Counted from the first letter of the stretch, positions 1-6,234 are shown. The stretch is DNA of 8,645 bases from Nitrososphaerota archaeon (GCA_030624325.1 JAUXKJ010000008.1:1-8645), one strand, 5' to 3'. The notes: generated from the letters alone by a model not told the origin. Numbers and translations: made by a program.

Positions 1-1
1 A

Positions 2-568
2 AGCTCAAATGATCCTGATCTTGGACAAAAACCACTAAATGAAATACGTGAGGCATTTGAATTGCAAGCTGAGGGTCTAATACTTGGGGGAGTAGATGCA
101 CTACTTATCGAAACAAGCCAAGACATCTTAGAAGTAAAGCTAGCAATAGAAGCAAGTCATAATGCAATAACAAAGACTGGAAAGAAAGTTCCAATCATTG
201 CAAATATAACACTAGATCAATATGGTAAGATGTTACTTGGAACTAACATTCAAGCTGCATATACTACCGTGTCTGACATGGGAATTGATGTATTTGGTAT
301 TAACTGCTCCACCGGACCGATTGAAATGACTCCAAGTGTGAGATGGTTAAACGAACAAAATGAACATAGATTATTAGTAGTCCCAAATGCCGGAATGCCT
401 GAAAATGTTGGAGGACAAGCACAATACAAAATGAGTCCATCTGATATGGCAAACGAATTAAAAGATTTCATTTCTAATTACGGCAAAGTTAGGATAATTG
501 GTGGATGTTGTGGAACTAATCCTCAACACATAGAAGCACTTCGCAAAGTAATTGACGAAAAAGTTTAA
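2..568 (+). CDS. Homocysteine S-methyltransferase domain protein, N-terminal module of split MetH (5' partial)
   Basis: The reading frame is open from the window edge, so the start lies upstream; 188 residues are visible. It matches the C-terminal half of the homocysteine-binding TIM barrel of methionine synthase and betaine-homocysteine methyltransferase. The segment GGVDALLIETSQD is typical of the family. The three zinc-ligand cysteines are present: one in GINCSTGP (codon 305-307) and the pair in GGCCGT (codons 506-511), close to the end. In this family the zinc activates the homocysteine thiol for methyl transfer. The protein ends right after the barrel, where bacterial MetH would continue into the pterin domain; the next gene supplies those domains. 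I infer that the two polypeptides work as one cobalamin-dependent methionine synthase in the cytoplasm. A free-standing S-methylmethionine- or betaine-type methyltransferase is less likely given the neighbour. Confidence 0.9.
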   Translation, partial: SSNDPDLGQKPLNEIREAFELQAEGLILGGVDALLIETSQDILEVKLAIEASHNAITKTGKKVPIIANITLDQYGKMLLGTNIQAAYTTVSDMGIDVFGINCSTGPIEMTPSVRWLNEQNEHRLLVVPNAGMPENVGGQAQYKMSPSDMANELKDFISNYGKVRIIGGCCGTNPQHIEALRKVIDEKV

Positions 569-579
569 TCTAACTAGGG

Positions 580-590
580 TTAAGTATTTA
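580..590 (+). promoter_or_regulatory. Candidate TATA box for the large metH gene
   Basis: The run TTAAGTATTTA lies 24-34 bases upstream of the ATG at 614, the usual archaeal TATA distance for a leaderless transcript. Relative to the alternative GTG at 599 it would lie only about 9-19 bases away, which is too close. It therefore favours the ATG start. It is a composition-level match only, in an A/T-rich spacer. Confidence 0.4.
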
Positions 591-613
591 GAAAAATCGT
601 GTTATCAAGTAAC

Positions 614-3112
614 ATGGGTACTCCAAGAGTTAGTTCTGCATTAAAAGCAGTTGAGCTAAAGCAGATTCCCCCACCAATGATTATAGGTGAACGAGTAAAT
701 ACACAGGGTTCCAGAAAGGCAAAACAACTTGTACTAAATGATGGCTTTGACGGGCTAGTAGATTTAGCTAGATCCCAGGTAGAAGAAGGAGCTCATTGTC
801 TTGATGTTTGCGTTGCAACGACAGAACGCTCAGATGAAAAAGACTTCATGCTAAAACTCGTAAAAAAAATTAGTTTAGAAGTTGATGCTCCATTAGTAAT
901 TGACTCTACTGACCCAAATGTGATAGAATCTGCACTAGAACAAATTCCAGGAAGACCAATAATTAATTCAATAAATTTAGAGGGAGATGGTTCCAGATTT
1001 AAAAAATTAGCACCACTCATGGCAAAATATGGAGTGCCAGCTATTACACTATGTATAGGTCCAAAGGGAATGGCAAAGACCCCTGAACAAAAATTGGAAA
1101 CGGCTGAGTTACTATATGAAACAGGAAAACAATATGGATTAAAGCCTGAACAATTTATCTTTGATGTTCTAACCTTTACTTTAGCAACAGGAGAAGCTGA
1201 ATTTCAAAATGCAGGAAAAAATACTCTGGAAGGAATTAAACTAGTTAAAGAAAAATTTCCAAATTCTTTTACTGTACTTGGGTTAAGCAATATCAGCTTT
1301 GGACTAGCTCCTTATTCAAGAAAAATTCTAAATTCTGTATTTTTGTATCATGCAGTACATGTAGGACTTGATAGTGCTATTATCAATGCTAAAGAAATTA
1401 TTCCTTATGGCGAAATCAATGAAACAGAAAAAAAGCTAGCAGAAGATTTGATATTCAATAAACACCCGAATGCATTATCGGATCTTATAACACACTTTGA
1501 AAAAGCTGCACCACAAGCTGGTAAAGAAACAAAAAAGATAGACATTGATCCTTCATGGAGTGCAGGAAAAAAATCCAATTTTAGAATTATCAATAGATTA
1601 AAAGATGGTATTGAAAGAGATGTAATCACTGCTATTGCAGAAAAAATATCAAAAACAAATCTCTTGGTAGAAAAAAATGGTGAACTAATACTTGATGCAA
1701 CAAAAGAAACTACTCATGAAGGTGCAATTAAGACTCTCAATGAGGACTTACTTCCCGCAATGAAGGAGGTCGGTGACAAGTTTGGAGCTGGTGAATTAAT
1801 TCTTCCTTTCGTGTTAAAATCAGCTGAATGTATGAAAGCTGCTGTTTCAAAGCTTGAAGAATATCTCCTTAAAGAAGAGGGTGTAAGCAAAGGAAAGCTA
1901 GTTTTAGGAACGGTGTATGGAGATGTTCACGATATAGGAAAGAATTTAGTAAAAACAATTTTTGAAAATAATGGCTACTCTGTTTACGATTTAGGAAAAC
2001 AAGTTCCTCTTCAAAAATTTTTAGATAAAATCGATGAGGTAAAACCAAACGCAGTAGGTTTATCTGCTTTGTTGGTATCAACATCAAAACAAATGCAGTT
2101 TTTTGTAGAACACGCAAGAAAAACAAAGATGAATATCCCAGTCCTTTGTGGCGGTGCAGCTATTAACACTAATTACATTAACCGAATTGCAAAAGCTGAT
2201 GGAATATACGAGCCTGGAGTTTTTTATTGCAACACAATGTTTGAAGGCCTAAAAACAATGGATAAGTTAGTTACTGATGAAAAAGAGCAACTTGTCAAAA
2301 CATGGAAGGAAAAATTAGAAAAATGGGAAGAAAAATCACAACCAAAACAAGAGGCATCTGAACTTCCACATAGTGGAATCAAACCAGTTACTCCTCCTGT
2401 TGCACCAAGTTTGGGTCCTATACGACTAACGTCTAACCAAATTAAACTGGATGAGGTATGGAATTTAATCGACAAAAAATCCCTTTTCAAGTTATCATGG
2501 GGTCTGAGAGGAAATGTCGGTGAAAAATACGAAAAAGAACATGAAATATTACTAGAAGATTGGAAAAACCGTGTTAAAAAAGAGAATCTTTTTGAGCCAC
2601 AAGTAGTGTATGGCTATTTTAACTGTCATAACAAAGATGGTCAACTAATTGTAGATAACCCAAACGGGGAAAAAATTATTTTTAATTTTCCAAGATCATC
2701 TAAAGACAAACATCTTTGTCTTTCAGATTATTTTGGAGCAAACGATATTGTAGCATTTCAATCAGTGACTGTTGGCAACAAAGTTTCTGAAATCATAGAT
2801 CAGTGGAATAAACAAGACAAGTATACTGATGCATATTACCTTCATGGATTAGCAGTGGAGATAGCAGAAGCCATGGCAGAATGGATAAATCGTAAAATTA
2901 AATCAGAATTAAACATAGGAGATAATCGTGGACTCAGATACAGTTGGGGATATCCAAGCTGTCCAGATGTCATGCAACACAATCTTGTCTGGAAATTACT
3001 TGAACCACAAAAGTCTGGAATGACTCTCACAGTATCTGGTCAGATTGTTCCAGAACAATCTACTGCAGCAATTGTTGTTCATCATCCTGAAGCAGAATAT
3101 TTTGTGTTATAA
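614..3112 (+). CDS. metH: Cobalamin-dependent methionine synthase, pterin/B12/reactivation domains
   Basis: Transfers methyl from 5-methyl-tetrahydrofolate (or a related pterin) to cob(I)alamin and then to homocysteine. Residue numbers are from the ATG at 614 (832 aa). Residues 15-280 are the pterin-binding barrel (GERVNTQGS, PLVIDST, near-end GLSNISFGL). Residues 335-420 are the helical B12 cap (FVLKSAECM). Residues 428-555 are the B12-binding Rossmann domain, with GDVHDIGKN holding the axial histidine at about 439, then GLSALLVSTS and CGGAA. A Pro-rich linker follows. Residues 605-832 are a reactivation domain with the AdoMet-site signature R-x3-GYPSCPD (775-785). The homocysteine domain is absent and is encoded by the preceding gene. 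A GTG at 599 is an alternative start giving 837 aa; ATG is preferred because a TATA-like box sits about 30 bases before it. The reactivation domain implies reductive repair with AdoMet and an electron donor not seen here. Confidence 0.93.
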   Translation: MGTPRVSSALKAVELKQIPPPMIIGERVNTQGSRKAKQLVLNDGFDGLVDLARSQVEEGAHCLDVCVATTERSDEKDFMLKLVKKISLEVDAPLVIDSTDPNVIESALEQIPGRPIINSINLEGDGSRFKKLAPLMAKYGVPAITLCIGPKGMAKTPEQKLETAELLYETGKQYGLKPEQFIFDVLTFTLATGEAEFQNAGKNTLEGIKLVKEKFPNSFTVLGLSNISFGLAPYSRKILNSVFLYHAVHVGLDSAIINAKEIIPYGEINETEKKLAEDLIFNKHPNALSDLITHFEKAAPQAGKETKKIDIDPSWSAGKKSNFRIINRLKDGIERDVITAIAEKISKTNLLVEKNGELILDATKETTHEGAIKTLNEDLLPAMKEVGDKFGAGELILPFVLKSAECMKAAVSKLEEYLLKEEGVSKGKLVLGTVYGDVHDIGKNLVKTIFENNGYSVYDLGKQVPLQKFLDKIDEVKPNAVGLSALLVSTSKQMQFFVEHARKTKMNIPVLCGGAAINTNYINRIAKADGIYEPGVFYCNTMFEGLKTMDKLVTDEKEQLVKTWKEKLEKWEEKSQPKQEASELPHSGIKPVTPPVAPSLGPIRLTSNQIKLDEVWNLIDKKSLFKLSWGLRGNVGEKYEKEHEILLEDWKNRVKKENLFEPQVVYGYFNCHNKDGQLIVDNPNGEKIIFNFPRSSKDKHLCLSDYFGANDIVAFQSVTVGNKVSEIIDQWNKQDKYTDAYYLHGLAVEIAEAMAEWINRKIKSELNIGDNRGLRYSWGYPSCPDVMQHNLVWKLLEPQKSGMTLTVSGQIVPEQSTAAIVVHHPEAEYFVL

Positions 3113-3136
3113 TTACCATAATTTATTGAATATCTT

Positions 3137-3892
3137 TCATTTAAGACTACTAAGGATCTGCTTTGCGTAATTGAAATCATTTGGAGAGGTTATTAGTACA
3201 TCTCCAGTTATTTTATGAATCTGCTCTATGAAATTAGTTACAGAGTCTTTGTATCCAGACCAATCTAAATTAAGAAATTGTGCAGATTTTTCATTTTTTA
3301 CTGAAGGCAATAAAATGCAAGGAATTATTCTAAATCCCCTTGATTTAAGATCATCAGAAATTTTTGAAACTTGTTCTACCGAATGAATTACTTGTGTTAT
3401 AAAACCAGTAGGTTCTGCATCTATTTTTTTTTGAATTTTTTCAAAATCAGGATTGCTAGGAAGGGATAAGAATAGTTCAATTTTTTTATCAAAACCCATT
3501 TCTTTAAAGTGTTTTACAACCTGGCTTGGTACTAAACCTGATTCTTTCTGTTCATTTGGTGAAGCATCTCCTTTTAAAATCAAAACTCCGTTTAGTCCAA
3601 TAGACAATGATTCATTCATTAATTGTTCTATTGTTTCAATCGTCTTGTCTCTTACACGAAGGCTAACTGTGATTTTTAATTCTTGATTGGATTTTCGAAT
3701 TAATTTTCCAGACACTATAGGTGAAATTCTAGGAATTCCAAGAACAGAATCTGTAAAATGAATTCCATCACAATGATGACTGATTTCTGAAACTCTCTGT
3801 TCGACTATTTTTAATGAATTTTGAATCTGAACCTCAGATAAATCTGAATCTAGATTTATCTTTGGTGGATTTATTTCATATCTCAAAGTCAA
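3137..3892 (-). CDS. metF: Methylenetetrahydrofolate reductase (MetF family), short form
   Basis: Reduces methylene-tetrahydrofolate (or a related pterin) to the methyl form, the donor used by the neighbouring MetH. Motifs align with bacterial MetF: YEINPP at residues 5-10, LILKGDASP at 104-112, FITQVIHS at 164-171 and RIIPCIL at 188-194. The residues equivalent to the catalytic Glu28, Asp120 and Gln183 of the E. coli enzyme appear to be Glu6, Asp109 and Gln167. At 251 aa it is about 40-45 residues shorter than bacterial MetF; the part after IIPCIL is compressed. A TAA stop lies directly before the TTG at 3892 (bases 3893-3895) in the same frame. Only this TTG or the next one (3886) can start the protein upstream of the catalytic Glu. 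It converges with metH, with 24 bases between the stop codons. The cofactor (flavin, NADH, ferredoxin) cannot be read from the sequence. Confidence 0.85.
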   Translation of the reverse strand: MTLRYEINPPKINLDSDLSEVQIQNSLKIVEQRVSEISHHCDGIHFTDSVLGIPRISPIVSGKLIRKSNQELKITVSLRVRDKTIETIEQLMNESLSIGLNGVLILKGDASPNEQKESGLVPSQVVKHFKEMGFDKKIELFLSLPSNPDFEKIQKKIDAEPTGFITQVIHSVEQVSKISDDLKSRGFRIIPCILLPSVKNEKSAQFLNLDWSGYKDSVTNFIEQIHKITGDVLITSPNDFNYAKQILSSLK

Positions 3893-3914
3893 TTAGGACT
3901 CTTTCAAAATACTT

Positions 3915-3922
3915 GATTAAAA
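3915..3922 (-). promoter_or_regulatory. Candidate TATA box for the metF-like gene
   Basis: On the minus strand the sequence reads TTTTAATC. It lies 23-30 bases upstream of the TTG start at 3892, the standard archaeal TATA spacing if transcription begins at or next to the start codon. It sits in the 76-base divergent spacer shared with the Nudix gene. The match is by position and composition only. Confidence 0.4.
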
Positions 3923-3931
3923 CCTTTGAAC

Positions 3932-3945
3932 GATAAAATCAATAA
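3932..3945 (+). promoter_or_regulatory. Candidate TATA region for the Nudix gene
   Basis: The A/T-rich stretch GATAAAATCAATAA lies 24-37 bases upstream of the ATG at 3969. With the metF-like box on the other strand it would form a compact divergent promoter pair. It is weaker than the L39e box because no single 8-mer stands out. Confidence 0.3.
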
Positions 3946-3968
3946 TGAAGTGATGTTTCTTATTACAT

Positions 3969-4517
3969 ATGGATACATCAATTCTCAAAAATGCATTATC
4001 TAGTAACATTTCTGCTGTAGTACCTGATGATGTACAAACAAAACACGCTTCAGTTTTGGTACTAATTTATGGTACAGAACCCAAAGTCATAATGACAGAA
4101 AAACCAAAACACTTGAACATACATGCAGGAGAGATAGCTTTTCCTGGTGGTAAATGGAATGAAAATGATCATGACCTTTTAGATACCGCACTTCGTGAAA
4201 CTGATGAAGAGATTGGTCTAAATTTATCAAGACAAAAAGTTACTGGACAATTAGAAAATGTTAGAACATTAAATTCTGGTTTTACCATAACTCCTTTTAT
4301 TTCAATAATTGAAGACATTCCACAACTAAAAGCTAATTATGAAGTAGAACATATTTTTCACATTCCTTTAATCCCATTTTTAAAAACCTTGGCAGATGAT
4401 CCTGACCCAAGTCACAACTCTATTCAAGAAATGTACACTTTTACTTTTCAGGGAAAAATTGTTTGGGGTGCTTCTGCTAGAATCCTAAAACAAATAGTCC
4501 ACAAGTTACGACTTTGA
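3969..4517 (+). CDS. Nudix hydrolase, probable coenzyme A pyrophosphatase type
   Basis: Predicted to hydrolyse a nucleoside diphosphate linked to another moiety; the subfamily suggests CoA or acyl-CoA cleaved to phosphopantetheine and 3',5'-ADP. The Nudix box runs from about residue 57 with GGKW, then ALRETDEEIGL, giving the metal-binding RE-x2-EE-x-G core. It has one extra residue between the acidic position and RE, which is usual in the CoA pyrophosphatase (NUDT7/YeaB-like) group. Just before it, MTEKPKHLNIHAGEIAFPGG matches that group's extra motif (LLTxR-x3-L-x3-G-x-x-FPGG). The length of 182 aa is normal for the family. The start is the first ATG, directly preceded by an A/T-rich promoter-like spacer. 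It is probably a monocistronic housekeeping gene; the substrate is inferred from motifs only. Confidence 0.85.
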   Translation: MDTSILKNALSSNISAVVPDDVQTKHASVLVLIYGTEPKVIMTEKPKHLNIHAGEIAFPGGKWNENDHDLLDTALRETDEEIGLNLSRQKVTGQLENVRTLNSGFTITPFISIIEDIPQLKANYEVEHIFHIPLIPFLKTLADDPDPSHNSIQEMYTFTFQGKIVWGASARILKQIVHKLRL

Positions 4518-4523
4518 GATTCA

Positions 4524-4531
4524 TTTAAAAA
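4524..4531 (+). promoter_or_regulatory. TATA box for the L39e-L31e transcript
   Basis: TTTAAAAA lies 24-31 bases before the ATG at 4555, in a gap of only 37 bases between the Nudix stop codon and L39e. This is the clearest archaeal-type TATA box in the window. The spacing predicts a transcript starting at, or within a base or two of, the L39e start codon. Confidence 0.6.
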
Positions 4532-4554
4532 GAGCTTTTCTTGCCTGAATTTTT

Positions 4555-4713
4555 ATGGCAGCACGCAAGTCATCTTCAAGAAAGATACGTCTTATAAAAA
4601 AACAAAAGCAGGCATCATCAGTACCAGCTTGGGTAATTTTAAAGACAAAAAGAACAGTTAGACAAAACCCAAAACGAAGAGCTTGGAGACAGACTGATGT
4701 GGAAGTGGGCTAG
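4555..4713 (+). CDS. rpl39e: Large-subunit ribosomal protein eL39 (L39e)
   Basis: A 52-residue, strongly basic protein starting MAARKSSSRKIRLIKKQKQA. It continues with VPAWVILKTKRTVRQNPKRR and ends AWRQTDVEVG. The P-x-W-V-x-L-K-T core and the NPKRR-x-W motif near the C terminus are diagnostic of L39e, a small protein lining the exit tunnel of archaeal and eukaryotic 50S/60S subunits. The length agrees with the family (about 50 residues). The ATG is 24-31 bases after a clear TATA box, so the transcript is probably leaderless. The TAG stop is immediately followed by the ATG of L31e with no intervening base, so the two are surely co-transcribed. Confidence 0.95.
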   Translation: MAARKSSSRKIRLIKKQKQASSVPAWVILKTKRTVRQNPKRRAWRQTDVEVG

Positions 4714-5241
4714 ATGTCTCAAGAACTAGAACGAGTTTATACAATTAACTTAGGAAAGGTATTGCTTTCACCGAATAATCAACGTGCAAAAAGAGCAATT
4801 AACATGATTAAAGAATTTGCCAGACACCACATGAAAAATGAACAAATCAAGATTGAAGAAGATTTGAGCCATCAAATTTGGAAACGAGGAATTAAACATC
4901 CTCCAAGAAAAATCAGAGTTAAAATGACTAAAACCGATGAAGGGTTTATTCTAGTTTCTCCTTATGAAGAAGAAATTGAATCAGAAGTAAAACCTACAGA
5001 AGAAAAAGAAAAACCCACTTTGGAAACAAAACCAGAAGGTGAAATAAAGGAACCAGAAGCTAAACCTGGAGAAATCAAAGAGACCCAAACAAAAAAAGAA
5101 TCCGAACTAAAACCTGCAAAAGAAACCAAAACTAAACCAAAACCTGCAAAAGAAACTAAAACTAAAGAACCAAAACCTGCAAAAGAAACTAAAGCTAAAA
5201 GTAAAACAGAAAAATCAGAGAAAAAATCTACAAAAAAATAG
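4714..5241 (+). CDS. rpl31e: Large-subunit ribosomal protein eL31 (L31e) with long charged C-terminal extension
   Basis: Residues 1 to about 84 are the normal L31e fold, seen in ERVYTINLGK, RAKRAINMIKEF and IWKRGIKHPPRKIRVKM, a 60S/archaeal 50S protein near the tunnel exit. The family is normally 80-100 residues, but this protein has 175. The added tail is low-complexity. Residues 85-132 are acidic-biased (17 Glu against 9 Lys) with Pro and Thr. Residues 133-175 are basic (18 Lys against 6 Glu) and contain three near-identical KPAKETKxK repeats. The tail is likely disordered. The gene follows L39e without a gap. The start is fixed by the TAGATG junction and by the typical N-terminus. No translation initiation factor 6 gene follows, although it often does in other archaea. 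The role of the tail is unknown. Confidence 0.93.
   Translation: MSQELERVYTINLGKVLLSPNNQRAKRAINMIKEFARHHMKNEQIKIEEDLSHQIWKRGIKHPPRKIRVKMTKTDEGFILVSPYEEEIESEVKPTEEKEKPTLETKPEGEIKEPEAKPGEIKETQTKKESELKPAKETKTKPKPAKETKTKEPKPAKETKAKSKTEKSEKKSTKK
5110..5199 (+). repeat. Three in-frame 27-base repeats in the L31e tail
   Basis: Copies at 5110-5136, 5140-5166 and 5173-5199 each encode KPAKETK(T/A)K. They share the core AAACCTGCAAAAGAAAC and start 30 and 33 bases apart. Copy 1 uses ACC where copies 2 and 3 use ACT, and copy 3 has GCT for ACT. The near-identity at DNA level, including synonymous sites, points to recent duplication or slippage rather than old convergence. Confidence 0.85.
5215..5241 (-). 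terminator. Possible T-tract terminator for the FtsZ-like transcript, inside the L31e tail
   Basis: Lys codons at the end of L31e give A6 and A7 runs on the plus strand, around 5220-5238. Minus-strand transcription leaving the FtsZ-like stop codon (5252) therefore meets T7 and then T6 within about 35 bases. Archaeal intrinsic termination uses such oligo-T runs without a required hairpin. This is inference from position. Confidence 0.35.
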
Positions 5242-5251
5242 AAAATTACTT

Positions 5252-6205
5252 TTATTCTAATTGATACAAGTCAAGATTACAGTCAATACTGCAATCAGGT
5301 TCTTCCCAATCAAGGGTTTTATCTTTAGGAATTATACTTAGGGGATCATATTTGTCAAAATGAATTTCTCCTTGGACAGAGGTTAACATTACTACTTTGG
5401 AGTTTTCACCAGAACTAATCGTTGTACTCACACTAGTATTTTCATCATTGAAAACACTTCCTGCAATATTTGTGACAGAATTTAAAACTCCAACAGGAAT
5501 GTTATGACCTCCTAATACATAGAGAATTGAACGTTTTACACTAGATGGTGGTGCATCTTCATATAACATTCTAATTGAATCCTTTAGGGAGACTTCAACG
5601 TCATTTGCATCTTTACTTGTAGAAATAATATTGGTATCTTGTGAAATTGATATAGTTTGTAATGAATTTACTACCTTCAAAATTGCCTCATTTGAGATTT
5701 CATGACATTTCTTTGGTGTTAAAGATGGATTACTGTCAAGAAGAGCATCGTTATCTAAAACTATGGTACATCCAGAATCAGTTCTTAATCGGTTTAAGGA
5801 AATTCCTGAAGCAAACACTCGGTCTTTTTCGAATTTGAAAGGCATAATTGCAAATGAAATCAAATTTTTATCATTTTCTTTACAAATCTTAGATACAATT
5901 GGGGAAATGGCAGCTCCTGCCTTTCCTGCAAGATTTGCCATCAAAACTATAGTAGAATATTTTGAGAAATGGTTGGCAATTTCATTTGATAATTGAAAAG
6001 CAGAACCTCGGATGAGATAAATTGACGGATTAACTGTAGGGCCTGTACTTACCTCGATTGACGTAATTCCAGGTGCAAAATCCTTTTGATCATGACTAAT
6101 CAAAATACAGTCTGAGTTGAGAGACTTTTTTGCCTCTATAGCCAATTTTGAGCCCACACCACCAATACCTACTATCAAAATTGGTTTAGTTATTTCAAAA
6201 GTCAT
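5252..6205 (-). CDS. ftsZ: Divergent FtsZ/tubulin-family protein (thaumarchaeal type)
   Basis: The order of motifs follows FtsZ. ILIVGIGGVGSKLA (9-22) stands for the first glycine loop and LISHDQ (35-40) for the NTDxQ strand. MANLAGKAGAAISP (89-102) is in the place of TAGMGGGTGTGAAP. MPFKFEKDR (121-129) matches KPFSFEGxxR and VLDNDALL (149-156) matches the IPNDxLL guanine contact. SKDANDVEVSLKD (197-209) is in the place of the T7 loop. The tubulin G-box is clearly degraded, with only two of its Gly retained in this alignment and the Thr lost. The two T7 acidic residues may survive as Asp199 and Asp202. The length of 317 aa is a little short for FtsZ. The C terminus is acidic with two cysteines (305, 309). 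In Thaumarchaeota, division is thought to rely on Cdv/ESCRT-like proteins, so this protein's role is uncertain. Its own promoter is likely. Confidence 0.75.
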   Translation of the reverse strand: MTFEITKPILIVGIGGVGSKLAIEAKKSLNSDCILISHDQKDFAPGITSIEVSTGPTVNPSIYLIRGSAFQLSNEIANHFSKYSTIVLMANLAGKAGAAISPIVSKICKENDKNLISFAIMPFKFEKDRVFASGISLNRLRTDSGCTIVLDNDALLDSNPSLTPKKCHEISNEAILKVVNSLQTISISQDTNIISTSKDANDVEVSLKDSIRMLYEDAPPSSVKRSILYVLGGHNIPVGVLNSVTNIAGSVFNDENTSVSTTISSGENSKVVMLTSVQGEIHFDKYDPLSIIPKDKTLDWEEPDCSIDCNLDLYQLE

Positions 6206-6226
6206 CTGGTTACTATGTAAATTCCG

Positions 6227-6234
6227 ATAAAAAA
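6227..6234 (-). promoter_or_regulatory. Candidate TATA box for the FtsZ-like gene
   Basis: The minus strand reads TTTTTTAT, 22-29 bases upstream of the ATG at 6205, inside the 70-base gap after the methylthiotransferase gene. The position fits an archaeal promoter with a leaderless or near-leaderless start. It suggests the gene can be expressed apart from the upstream pair. Confidence 0.45.

Noticed and set aside
540..620. The metH split as a recent nonsense mutation or sequencing error
   Set aside because: Three in-frame stops, a TATA-like element and a new ATG lie between the two modules, and the break is at a domain boundary. A single error would not produce this.
2224..2490. Antisense open frame opposite the MetH linker region
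   Set aside because: It lies entirely within metH, has no recognisable domain and no promoter-like signal; this is chance openness opposite a real gene.
3420..3441. Plus-strand T9 and T6 runs as a terminator for metH
   Set aside because: They lie over 300 bases past the metH stop inside the convergent gene and follow from its Lys codons; they are too far away to assign with confidence.
5110..5199. Regularly spaced repeats as a possible CRISPR array
   Set aside because: The spacers between units are only 3-6 bases, the units are in frame and encode part of the L31e tail; it is a coding repeat.
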